Of a stretch of DNA of 64,000 nt, positions 49,601 through 61,400 are shown piece after piece. The position numbers were made by a program, and so were the translations under genes. The stretch spans positions 38,632,668 to 38,696,667 of the forward strand of contig NC_089981.1 in the NCBI RefSeq assembly GCF_036417845.1, read 5' to 3'. Within the stretch, counting starts at the first letter, position 1; every line of letters begins with the position of its first letter. Source of the stretch: Apteryx mantelli. Lineage: Eukaryota > Chordata > Aves > Apterygiformes > Apterygidae. Below the pieces are notes generated by a model. It was not told the DNA's origin, made no database searches, and saw nothing but the letters and a program-made list of their open reading frames with translations.

Positions 49601-52600
49601 GACATGGGGATGTGTCCTGTGATGAAGAAAAATGCCACAGATGAAACCAGCAGTGATGTTTGGTTAGAACTAATCTCCAGCTCTGCACTCCCTTCAGCAG
49701 ACCATGTGGCCTTTATTACAAAATTAGGAATTCATTTTTTTAGAATTACTTCAGTTTCTCTGTTCTCTAATTTTCTATGGAAACAGTCAGTTGTTTGTAT
49801 ATTGGAGACTGTACTTGTCAAGCTCTTTGTTTTAGTTTGTTGCTTTTGGCCTTGACACGGAAAACAAAAATTTCATCAAAGTTGCAGCAGCAGATAGGAT
49901 TTTAATCCAAACCATATTAAAAGTCAAAACCCTCCATGACCATGGGGACTCCTAGGGTTCAGGCGTGCTCTGCACTACCTATTCTGACATGAATGCCAGA
50001 GAGTTTTCTTAGTAATCTGAAGATGCTTTTCCATTTGATTCAATACCAGCCTTAAACTGGATTATGCAGTTCTGTAAAGCAATGTTTTGTTAGTGTTTGG
50101 GTATGCTGAAGAGCAGTCCAGGCAGGCAGGGTGTCCTGGTACCCCCCAGCTACAGCTTTGGCTCAACACTGGGCAAGAAATGCATTGCTGTTGTCTGGCT
50201 ACCTTGACTCACTCGAGCTGCATTAAGGTAAAGGAAAATAAAAGTAGGTATTCGCAATACCTAAAAGAGATACATATTTAGAAATGTTTCTAAATAACAA
50301 ATAGATGAAGAAACAGAAGAAAAATGCATGCTTAATCTGTTTGCACTAAGGTAGAATTGGTAAGATCTTTCTCTTCATCTATCGAGCTGGTTGGGTGTAG
50401 GCAGTTTTCTAAGGCACAGCCTGCACTTGCTTAGGCTCACTTCAGCTCTGGTGTAACTGCACCTGGGGTGCATCTTTTGGTGTGAGGTGTTCCTCTCGCT
50501 ATTTTTCCCTTCCCATTATCCTTATATTTTTATTATCAGTTTATACATGAACAAACATACATGATGATGAACATCAAAATCAGAAGCTGTGTAGGAGTCA
50601 GACTGGCTTTTGGACAGAGACAGGGTGGTAATTGACCCTTGTGGAGCTGGTGGCTGCCCCGGGAATCCTTCTGCTAGGGACTCGGTAAACAACCTTTTTC
50701 TGGGATTCAGGATGGAGTGACATCTCCTAAGCCAAGTGAAGTGAGAATTTTGCTTCCATTACTAGTGCCATGATGAAGGCCCTTATAAGGGGAGGTGGGG
50801 GGCTGTAAGCAGAACATGAATCCGACTTAATGGTATTCTGATATGGCACAGGAATGCGGGATCAGGTGATGGGTTGGCTTGTTGCAAAGAAATGGAGAAA
50901 GGATCATGCTGATTTTGCATGCTACCATTTTGTCTGTACAGGAGAAAGCTAGGCCATTTGTTGTGGTCCCATCTGTCCATTAGCTGTAGCTCGCTTTATT
51001 TGCTCGTTTTAATTTTCATTTAAAGTTCTTTCTAAGAAAAAAATGCAAATATTCAACTGCAAATAATTATTTAAATTTCTTTAAATGTTTACAGTTATGT
51101 TACATACTGTGATGGTACAGAAAACCCATCCCACATTACCCCAAGCAGAGCTTCCCTCCTGGATGCTGGTCGTGTCCTTGCACTACCCTGCTGAAGCTTT
51201 GCTTCTCCCATGGGCATGTGCCCAGTCCACAACAACATCAAAGCTGTGGTGAAGCCCAGTTTTCAAACAACCCCCAAAGCTGTCCAAGTCTGGATTTTCA
51301 GGTTTGATTTGATATGTTATACAGAGATCCTCCTTGCAGCATTCAATAAAGGCTAAAGAGCAGACACTGAGCTCCCAAACGCTAATTGCTGTCTGGACTG
51401 AGGCAACTTCTCGCTTATCCATTCCTGTAACTTATCCACATGAGTTGTTTTATCCTCTTTTTAGTCAAAGCACTGCCTAATTCGTCTGGTTTTAATACTG
51501 ACCAGTACTAAGTTTTTAATGTTAAGAATGTGCAGTGAAGGAAAATCCGTTTACAATTATTTGATAGATCAGTTCCACTTTTGTTTGCATTTGCCAGTTG
51601 TATTGACTTTATTTTTAAGGACAAATAATTATGTGGAGTCTGGTTTTAGTCGAGGACCTTCCTGTTTTATGTGAGGAATGGACAAAGACCTGTAGCATCA
51701 GAAGAGTACAATTAGGTGGGGGGGGGAAAAAGTGTTCTTTCCTTCCAGCAAATAAATCAACTGCTTCCACCATACAAGAATATATAACAATGTAACAAGT
51801 ATGGACACTAAGGATAAGCAGACATATCAACAGAGGGAAATCTCTGACTAGTTTTAGGTATGTCACTTGAACATGCGATGTATCTCTGCAGACAGTCTGT
51901 CACTTTTATTCCCTAATAACTTTTGACAAGAGACAGATAATACTGCAGAGTTTATTTTAAGGTAGGTTGTTTAATTTTGTGTCTGTTCTCTTTTCTTTTT
52001 TTAATTTTCCTGGATACTTTTCTTTTTCATACAAAAAAATCCCCTGGCTATTTGTTAAGTTTGGAGATTTGGGGTAAGTAGCAGGTTGTATTTGGGAAGG
52101 AAGCAATGGATGCAGAGAGCAGCTGGATTATATCTGAAGTGTCAGTTCCTTGGCTTTCAGAAAGTGCCCTCAGCTCCCATGCTTCCGCGTGCGGTATTCC
52201 CCGGGACACCAATGGGAGTGTGGGGAGCTCGGCAGTGACTGAACCTCCGTTTGCAGGCAAGGGGCGATATTTCTGAGTTGTTCAAGGTTCAGAAGGAAGA
52301 ACACAGATTTACCATCTTTTTCTGTCTGTCTGTCTGTCTTGATGTATGTCACTTTTTGGGCAGGTGAGCACCTGAGGGTATTGGTTAAATCCTCCTTCAC
52401 GGAGCTGTGCTGGTCAGTCGTGGTGCTCTTGTATGCGCCAGCCCCCAGCCTTGAGCAGGCTCCCAAACTGTATCATGGTTGTACCCTGGATCGGGTGTCT
52501 AAATACATCGATTCTCTGAACAGCACTCGTGACCCCAAGGAGGTGGAAAGATGGGGGTCTCCGAAAAAGAGCAGGCTGGGCTGTTCCCTGGTTTGGTGCC

Positions 52601-53369
52601 TGCTGAGCTTTGGGAGGGCTGAAAGCGTTTCCGCGTCTTTGTGTTTCCGGCGCGGTTCTCGCAGCCTGCGTGCACCCACGGCCAAGCGCTCTGGCGAGAA
52701 GCCGCGTGCCCTCTGCCCCAGCCGCTTCACACGCTCGGGGGTGCCAGCAGGAGCCGTGAGCCAGAGTTGGCTCTAGGCAGCTGCGCAGCTGACTGTGGAT
52801 GGAGGACCGCTCCTGGGCTAAGCGGGACTGGGAGCAAGGGCTCCAGAGCAGTGGGAAGGCAGGAGCCCGCTTGGGAACAGCACAGGAATATCGGCCCCAT
52901 CCGAAGAGGCTGCACCTGGGAGGAAGGGGGTTTTAAAGCTCTCTGAAGGGAACAAAGTTTTGGTGATGCTTTCTCTCTTCTAGGTTCCCACCTCACGCAC
53001 ACTGATTTATTATCCATCTATGGCACAATAGATGGAAAGGCATTAGAAAAATTACTCCACAGATTTTGAAGGATGCAGGAATCAGCTGCAGGAACTTGGC
53101 ATGTCCTGTTAGGCCAGGAGCTCGCCAAAACCCGCATCCTGTCTGCAAAAGTGCCCGGCAGCCTCAGTCCAGAAAGCTGCAAGGAGTGTTATCCCAAACA
53201 GATTTGGGATAGTCTGACCCTGAAGAATTTTCTTCCAGGTTCGAAACATTGGAGTTTCGGGTTGTTTGTATGTTTTCAAGTGTTGTTTGAAACACTTCTT
53301 TTTAAAAACACACGTCAAATCCCTTTTCAAATCTGGTAATCTCTTTGCACTGGTTATGTCTTGTAGTGA

Positions 53370-53590
53370 GAGTTCACCAAAGTTTGTGTGAACAAGTGTT
53401 TTACTTCACATGTATTCTACTGATGTTTTACAGCATCAGGAGTTTGCAGTGTAGGATCAAGGGATTCAATGTTTGTTAAGAAAGAGGGAAAGATTCATAT
53501 TGTCTCACTAAATTTATGAAGTAAAATGATAAATCTGGACCATAAGGGTTATGAGCTGTAGCATTTCTAAGCCCTCACATCAGTTAAGTG
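53370..53590 (+). repeat. Dispersed duplicate, copy 1
   Basis: A gap-free block of 102 bases (53474-53575) matches 54613-54714 with 19 mismatches by eye (about 81 percent), starting at tgttaagaaagagggaaaga. Weaker similarity extends left to about 53370 (caccaaagtttgtgtgaaca) with indels. It may be an old local duplication or two copies of an unrecognised interspersed repeat. Confidence 0.8.
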
Positions 53591-54167
53591 CTTTTCTGTA
53601 CATTGTCTGGGGTTTTAGAAGGGGAAATCTTAAAGCAGTACCAGCTTTTGGCTAATCAGAATAACTTTGACTTCCTCTATGCATCAGACCTCCTAGCATT
53701 TTTGAGGAGATTCTCCTTTGTTTGTGCACTTCTCTCACTTAAGCACCCATTTAACCACTTATAAGCCTGGTAAATGCAGCCTGAACCTTTTCTTGAACTT
53801 GGTAGCATTATTTCTTTCAACCCTAACTTACCTAATATTCTTCTTATAGCTTAAAATGACCATCCTGCTATTCCTTATTAGATGCATTTAGAACTTAAAC
53901 CCAATTGGATGGATGTGTAATAGGCATATAGGCAGGAGAAGAACTGCAGAAAGTTTATCTGCTAAGAGACTTCAAATGAACCAGAAAAAAATAGTGCAGA
54001 GATGCATTCTAGCTTGTGCAGGGCCTCTCATTTTTGAACCTATTAATGTCTTTCAGTCTCACCAAAATGAAAACATAGATGTCCTTTCTGGTGATACTAA
54101 CACTTCACTTCTATCCCTTAGGCCTATTTCACAGCTGTCTCAATCTCATTTTTATTATCTCCTCTAG

Positions 54168-54271
54168 TCCATTCACTCCCACTGAAAGGTGGAAGACACT
54201 ACATGAATGTCTAAAATCGGTTACTATACTAAACCTAATACTATTGCTATACCTATGCTGGAGTAGTAAAG
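54168..54271 (+). other. Weak candidate exon (104 nt) between the duplicates
   Basis: A strong pyrimidine tract ends in ttattatctcctctag; 104 bases later a donor-like aaag|gtaagc follows. Only one frame is open (PFTPTERWKTLHE after one base, ending in a Leu/Ile-rich stretch). No family is recognised. A lncRNA exon or decoy is more likely than a coding exon. Confidence 0.15.
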
Positions 54272-54389
54272 GTAAGCTTTTCATTTATACTCTCTTTATA
54301 ATGCTTTATTAGGGAATAGCTTGTAGATGGCTAGCTTTTATTTTTCTGAGGGAGGAAAAAGTTAAATAAAAATCTCTCTGGAATAAGTG

Positions 54390-54730
54390 AAACTGATAGT
54401 CACCAAAGTATGTGTTATGGTTCGGAAAATTCAATGAGAAGCTATCACTGCGAACAAGCCAAAAAGGGAGCCAGAAAAAAAATTAGAAAGGGGGTGGAAT
54501 GTTATTAAAGTTATAATTATAAATATAGGAGGCAGTTTAATATGTTTTTGAAACTCTAATGTGAGCAAGACTTGCTGTCTGAGCATCTGCAGCATAGGGT
54601 CAAGGAATTTGGTGTTAAGAAAGAGGGAAAGATCCATGTTGTTTCACTAGGTGTACACAGTAAAATGATGAATTTGGACCATAAGTATTATAAATTGTAG
54701 GATTTATAAACCCTTATATTAGAGTATTCC
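54390..54730 (+). repeat. Dispersed duplicate, copy 2
   Basis: Partner of 53370-53590 in the same orientation, about 1.14 kb downstream. The conserved block is 54613-54714. The left part (caccaaagtatgtgtt at about 54400) is separated from the main block by roughly 180 bases not matched in copy 1, suggesting an insertion here or a deletion there. Confidence 0.8.
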
Positions 54731-57700
54731 GCTCATTGGAGTTGTGTTACAGTAAGCAGGTAATTGATTTTAAAAAACCAGGCTCCCCCTCTACTGGAAT
54801 ATTTTTGATTCCTGACTAGCTCTGAAATGAGACTTCCCTTGTTTGCCCCCGGTGTCATGTGGTGTGTGAACATGCTCCATCAGCTGGGATGTGGAGATGA
54901 ATACTTTGGAAAAGGCTTTAGAAAAGTATTTTTCTACCTCTGTTTTCCTTGGTACCAGCTGCTGTTGCACCCTGAAAAGGAAAATGCGAGTTGATTCCTT
55001 TGCCTCTTAAGGAAAGGGCATGTTAAACTAATGTTTATAATGGTATGTGTTCAAATTTCATACACTATTTGTTTGGGTGGCTTCGGAAACATTAAGTTTG
55101 GAGATAGGCACCAAAGCTTCAGTGAGATCAAGGGATGGGCGCTAGCTATAAGTTGTGTATGTGCAGGAAAGGAGCCGAGTTAGCCCCGTATCTGGGGTGA
55201 TTGCTGCTATCTATGTCCTGTCGTCTGTAGGAGGGGACTCATGGTGTGGCTTTAATACTCTGAGGGCTGCTATTGATCGCTCTGATACAAATGCACCCTT
55301 TTCCCAGGAAGAAAGGCTGGAACAGGGGACAGGTCTCAATGTGCAAGTCGAAGGAGCAGTGGGTGCACAACGCTTACTCCATGTAATTAAACGCTTGGGC
55401 AGTGCCAGTGGGCCGCAGCTGCTTTGCAAATAACATGATGGAAATGTGCAGGGACACTTTGGTGGCAGCAAGCCCAGACATACTTGCAGCTGAGAGCACC
55501 CTGTCTCCCCTTTGATGCCCCACTCAGTGGCCTCATTTCGAATGTCCTTAAGGTTGGCTGTGTTAAAAAAAGCCAGTGGCTAATTTGCTTAACTGTTAAA
55601 AGCTGTAGTTTGTCGAGCATGTATATAACCTAAGGCACGTGAGTAGTCCCATTCAAAAGACTGGAAGTGCTCACGTGTTGCACTCAGGCTTGGAGCTATT
55701 ACAGACTCGCATAGTCGCTGTTCAGCAATGTAATTAAATCTGCTCTTCCTGAGGGGCAAGCAAGATGGGCTCTTGTCCATGTTCTGAAGTGTTTAAATTT
55801 AATGGCAAGTTTCATAAACAGTCCAATAGAGGCTGGCGCAGGTTATTCCAGCAGAGTTGTCCTGATAGCATGTGCTGCTTTGTAGTCTCAGATTATAGGG
55901 TGTTTTTAAAATGTACTCTGTATCTTTCTGTTAATTCTTTGTAGAGCTCAGGGATATGTTGTTCCAGTTGTGATCCACGTGCGCCCAGTTGGGGCTTTCG
56001 TAGAGGTTTTGAACTTAAGAATACAGGAAACGTAGATGGAACTGGGGAGAGGAACCAAGATTTAATACCAAGTTGATTTTTAATACCAACTTCAGAATTT
56101 GTGTGGAATATCAAAGATTCTCTTACGCTTCTTTGTGACACCTGAGGTTATCAAAGTTACACTAATGCCTCTCTCTTGATAGTGAGAAACTCCTCTCTTA
56201 GTGGCCTGGCTGCACAGAATGGAAGTGAAATGTGTAACATTAACATTATTTTTTGTGTAAATGGGGGGAATGATGGCTGTTGCTTTGGAGGGTTTTTTCT
56301 TTTCTTTTCTTTTTTCTCTTTCTTTTTTCCTCCCTGTGTTGGCTTTTGTGTTCACTTATTTAGCTCAGTTGCTGTCTTAGAAAAACTTGAGAGATCTTTT
56401 TATTTGTGTTGAGTGCCTTTCAGGTGGAGGGTGCCATAGAAAAATACTTTGGTTCTAGATGGGAATACAAGAACTTGTATGTTTAGAAAAGCCTGCTGGA
56501 CTCCAAATCCCTGTCCTTTTGCTTTGTGTTCTGCAACACTGATACTCCTGGGAATACCTTCATGGCTTGGTCCTACAAGTTGGTCAGTAACAGGCCAGAC
56601 CTAACGGAGGGTGTTAACTTCTAGCCTAAGCGATCTTCTGTTAGCATCAACAAGACAAGTTTTCTGCTTAAATATGCACGCGTTTGTATTTTTCTCAATC
56701 AGGATTGCCATGCTTTGTCCTAATTATACTTATTTATTTTCAGCTTCGTTATAATAAAGGCCTTCCAGCAGGTTCCTGCCAGAGCAGGAACTAGAAGTCT
56801 GCTCCGGGTTGTACCCGTGACTCAGATTTCACTGAGTCAATATGCATCTCCATCAATCCACGTTGCAAACTGAATTATTAAAAATTACTTCAGTAAAATT
56901 TTGCATTTTGACTTCATGAAGGAGAAGTGATTTTAAATGCTGTTTGAACACAGGGAGTTCTAACTGAAGGGATCTTTTATATATCCATAAGTGTTTGTGT
57001 TCTGCTCCGCCATGTATTTATTTTAAAGTCTGGTTGTGCATCAACACATTCTCAATCTGAAATGTAGATCTCAGACTTAGATGTTTTAAATGTTTGAACT
57101 GAATCCAGTTTTTAAGCACCACAGTTATCTAAGAAGTACATCAAAGTTTCCTTCTCAGTGTTCATTTCTCATTATTATCTATTCTGGAGTGCTGATTGTT
57201 TTTCAGTATAATTAGCGCATGTGTCACCGTAAGTTCTCTTTCTGATCTTCCATCAGATGTGCTCTGGTGTTTACAGAGAAAAATCTCATCCCATATCTAT
57301 GAAACTAAGTTTTACTGTGTCAAAAACAAACTTTTGCCCTGGTTCCACGATTTTAGATATCAGATCTATGTAGTATTGGGTCACTCAAAAGGACCAGTTT
57401 GATTTTCTTCGGATATGGACACGTTCTTTGGGTATGGATACATGCATTGCATTTCTATCAAATTAGTCAAAACACACAAACAAGAGTTTATGGTAGCTAT
57501 ATTCTTTTATGCCAGATTTAGGTTGGCTGTGGCAGGGCAGTTGATAATAGATCTGCAGTAAAGCCTGCTGATACTGAATTACACTAGCAGAAATTTCTTG
57601 AAACTTGAACCAATAAAGTGACTATATTTCCATTTTGTGATTATGGAGTTTTGGATCTGGTACTAGCAGCCTTAAATCTCATATTGTTAAACCACAGACT

Positions 57701-57924
57701 CATTGTTATTCACCTTCCTGGAAAAGGATGTGCTTCCACGGCTTGAGGAGAGAATCAAACAAGTGCAAAGAACTCCATTTGGGTAGGAATAATTAGCTGA
57801 AAAATTGCAGGATGGGGAAAACTGATTAAATTCCTCAGAAAAGACTCTAGGAATTGCAAACTGAACATAAATCCACAATATCCTATATTGGGGGGGGAGG
57901 GGGGAAGGGATGTATGCAAGAGAT
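54731..57924. other. Presumed first intron, part 2
   Basis: No gene seen. Contains a pyrimidine-rich run at 56281-56333 and a G-rich run at 57892-57908. Frames near 55155-55471 are open on both strands but lack domains. Confidence 0.5.
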
Positions 57925-58420
57925 GATGAGATAGTTCTGCTCAGGCCTGGAGTACTATATCCAGTTTGGGATATCATTCTGCAAGAAAAGTGTGGATCAA
58001 ACAGCTTGAAGCCCAGAGGAGAGCAACAAAAATGAAAAGAAATCTACAAAAGTATGTTTTAGAAGAAAATAGTGGAAGAATGGTGTTTGCCCAATGGGGT
58101 TTATCCAGTCTGAAGAAGGGAAGATTAAAGAGAACTGCCAATTTCAGAATATGCAAATGATACTGCAAAGAGAACTGTTTTCTGTGATTAGTACAGCAGG
58201 TTAAAAAGCTGTGTGTTTAGATGGGATTAGATTGAGCATCAGGAAAAAACTTTCGGGTTTGCTGAATTTGAATATAGTGCCTAAATTGCTAGAAGATTTT
58301 GAGGGCAAATGAGGCAGATTTCTCAAGACTGTCTTAGGCATAAAGATGTTAAGTCATAGGGCCATCCTGTATGCTGGAACTCATTCCTGTTGACATGTTT
58401 TTAGACTGACAGGTAAATGG
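57925..58420 (+). mobile_element. Decayed CR1 LINE fragment, end of ORF2
   Basis: The DNA reads ctgctcaggcctggagtact, atatccagtttgggatatca, then gcccagaggagagcaacaaa, ccagtctgaagaagggaaga and gattagattgagcatcagg, the order of the CR1 3' coding region. One frame retains RRATKMKRNLQ, LEE and LSSLKKGRLKRT, matching the conserved C-terminal tail of CR1 ORF2 proteins (RRAT-M..L, L.SL.KRRLRGD-type). Frameshifts and stops break it, so it is a dead fragment. It is clearly older than the copy at 8.74 kb and lies in the opposite orientation. Confidence 0.85.
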
Positions 58421-61400
58421 GCCTTTGGTGCAGAAAGACTTTGTTCTCTTCTTTCTTTATACTGTAATATGCTACAAATTTCCAGTTGGTTTTCTAGGTA
58501 GAATTGTAATATATAGGGGAATATTCCCTATCTACTTTCTATTCCGTAGTGCCCTATGTTAATGTAGGAATCTATTTGGAAACTGGAGGGAAAAGTCCAT
58601 TTTATAGGAGGGAAAAGGAAACAGTGGGAAACCCTCTGTGTGCGCATGACCTGAATGCCAGCAGCTTTCAGGAACTCTTGGGTCATCATGTCCAAATCTT
58701 TGCTATTTTGGGCAACCACATCATAGAATTCCATTCATAAATTTCTCAAGTACCATTTTAAAAATAGTTTATATTTGTTTTTTTGCCTCCATTGCTCTGA
58801 TTCAAACATTGCGCTTCTGATTGAGCTTCATCTCTAATGACTATCTTTGAGTGTTTTAAATATTAATGTAGTCATGTGCACTTTCTCTGTACTTCATTGC
58901 CCCTTGACTTCATGATCACCAGAGTTGGGGGGAAGGAGGGTGATGAGGGGGATCCATCCATGAAGGATGGAGTAATTTAGAGCTAGTTTTCTCGCTCAGT
59001 ACAGTCAAGTTCTTTTATTGTCTTCTAGAAAGACAAGCTTCTCCCTCCAGCGCCACCCCAGTCATTCTATATCTATTTAAATTTGAGTTCATCTTTCCTG
59101 AGTAGGGGTGGTGAGAACTGTAGTCGATATCCCGGGGAACACTGCTGTTGCTCTTTCATCTTTACAAGAAATACCCTACATTGTCGTTTGCCTTGTTCTG
59201 AGCTATGTCCATAGAGGGATGGATGTACTGTGATCTGCAAACATATAAAAAGCAGAAGTCCTGAAGTATCCTGCAATGCTAGGCAGAACAGCTGTGCGAT
59301 ACTCTGGAGGAGGACAGCACAGATTTGAGCAGAAACTACATCCCACTGTATTGAGAGCCCTGATGGACTTGTAAGGGAATTACAGTCATAGAAAAGATAT
59401 TTTTGTTGGTGTTCCTTGAAACAGAGAAGTTCTGTTGCTTTTGGGCATAGGGTGGACAGACAGTGGTCATGTAGTTTGGTTGCAAGGTGTCAGCAATGGG
59501 TTGTTCTGACACTGCTTGAGTATGTGCTATTCTACTTGGAGAGCTCCTCTACTACCACTAGTGACTAGATGTTCTCAACATAAAGCATCTCCCAGGAGCA
59601 ATGCGCACATGACTGTGGGAGCAGAGGAGTGCTGTGGTGGCACTTTGTAATACCAGCGTGAGGAGGTGCAGGCAATCCAACAAATTGAAGTTGGGTCTGT
59701 GGTAAAACCAGTTCCTGCTTGATTTGCAAGGAAGAAGAGGTGCAGATTGTTTTCCCTTAACTGTCGTGGGAGAGAGGAGCTGATGTACCAGACAAGATTT
59801 TATAACGTGATCAGGTGGAAGTATAAAGACTCAGAATATTCCCAGCTAATAAACCTCACCAGTTTCAGTGAAGGGAATCACACAGTCCCTGTGGATAGTA
59901 ATTTCAGTTTCTGAGAGGAGGTATTTCTAGCAGGAGCTTAGGCAAAAGATCAGAATTAGAAAACTGCAGAAATGTTTTGTTAGGTGTGGCTTGGCTTGCC
60001 TCACACATTATATGTGGCTATATTGCACCCACTCCAGAAAGTTTGAGCGTTTCACTGTCATTGAAACCTGAACAGAAAAAAAATCATCTTTGGCACCTAT
60101 GAAGCAATGAGAAGGCAGACTTGTCAGTAAATGATAAAATCAAAATATGTCGTCCCGTAAACCAGAAGAGGGGGAATCCAGCTCAAGGACTGTTAATCCT
60201 GCGATCCCTGCTCCCAGGGAGACGTGGTCCTTGGCAGCCTGGCAAGGGGGTGGTGGTGGGGAGGCAGGACAGGCAGGCGGCAGTGCAGGGCTTGGAGAAT
60301 GGGATTCATGGCGACAGTGGGGAAATTGGGGCATTTTAAGATATTTCTGCCCCCTCATTCCCCCATGGCAGAAGAGCAGATTCAGCTGTGCTTCAGACAC
60401 CCTGGTGCAGACACTTGGCATCCCTGCTTAAACTGATAGTTTGCACCCGTGAGGACTATGAATGAGTAGTTGGATGCTGCCAGTGTATCTAGTTTTGTCA
60501 CATTGCGTCGTTCCTGATGAAGCAACAGCCTCTGTTTAGAAGGGCAGGTTTTTAAAAGGTCATGGCTGGATGGAAATTTTTATCTGCAGAATTGAGTCAA
60601 TATTTGGCAATTTGTGAATCTTAAAACTGTTTGATGTGCCCTAGTGATGCAGGTGGATTAATGGAAGAAAAATGAATGTCTACACAGAAAGATCCACTTT
60701 TTTCCCCCCTCTTTTTTCCTAAGGCATGCTTTCACTTTGGGTGAGCTGCTACTACAGCGTTTCCATATTTAAACAGTACTCCAAATTGTTTATTGAAATG
60801 GGTATGTGATACGCCATCTAAACCTCTGAGAATCACATCATAAATTGCCCAAATAAATAGGCATAAGGCGAGAAGCCAAACAGGATATGAGTACTAAAAG
60901 GCCTCAAGATTAACAATATATCTCTGTATCTGTCAAACCAGCAAATAATTACTTTACTATCAAAAAATAGCATTTCAGATGTGGTTTTTTCTATTATTGG
61001 CTGGTTTTGGTGCTTAGCTTGTTATATCTTGTTTAAAAGGTCATAGGCTGAGTCTTTTCTAAGAGCCTGGGGCCTGATTAGCGAGGAAAAAGATTAGCAG
61101 AGAAACCGCTTGATATTTTCTTGTCCAAAGTTTCTGGTAGGGCACTGCAGGAATTGTTACACGGGCTGGAGTAGGTGCTATGAGGCTTTATTTTTATTTT
61201 ATTTTTTTTTTCCTCCTTTCCCTTGGAACATAATGTTCAGTGGTAACAGCATCAGTCTGTGGATACATTCTTCTGTGATAGCTGGCACCCTAAGGCTTTG
61301 GGGCTGATCAGGTCATGTCTAAGTTTATACTTGCTTCAATTTTCATTACTATTAGAGCATCCAGCCTTCTACAAAATACAGTCTTGCTATGTATTTTTAG

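Larger units (their letters stand above)
37754..53349. other. Presumed first intron, part 1
   Basis: No exon is recognised. Contents seen: an inverted repeat of GT/AC-rich arms at 38169-38260; smooth AT-rich stretches with homeodomain-type words at 38400-38540, 40086-40275 and 47000-47200 (see findings); a full CRE-like TGACGTCA at 43011-43018; a tandem pair at 46643; an old-repeat scrap near 50425-50470; a (TCTG)n run at 52319-52339; and a GC-richer block with a CpG cluster at 52610-52760. The open frame at 43539-43853 (104 codons) has no recognisable domain. Confidence 0.5.
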
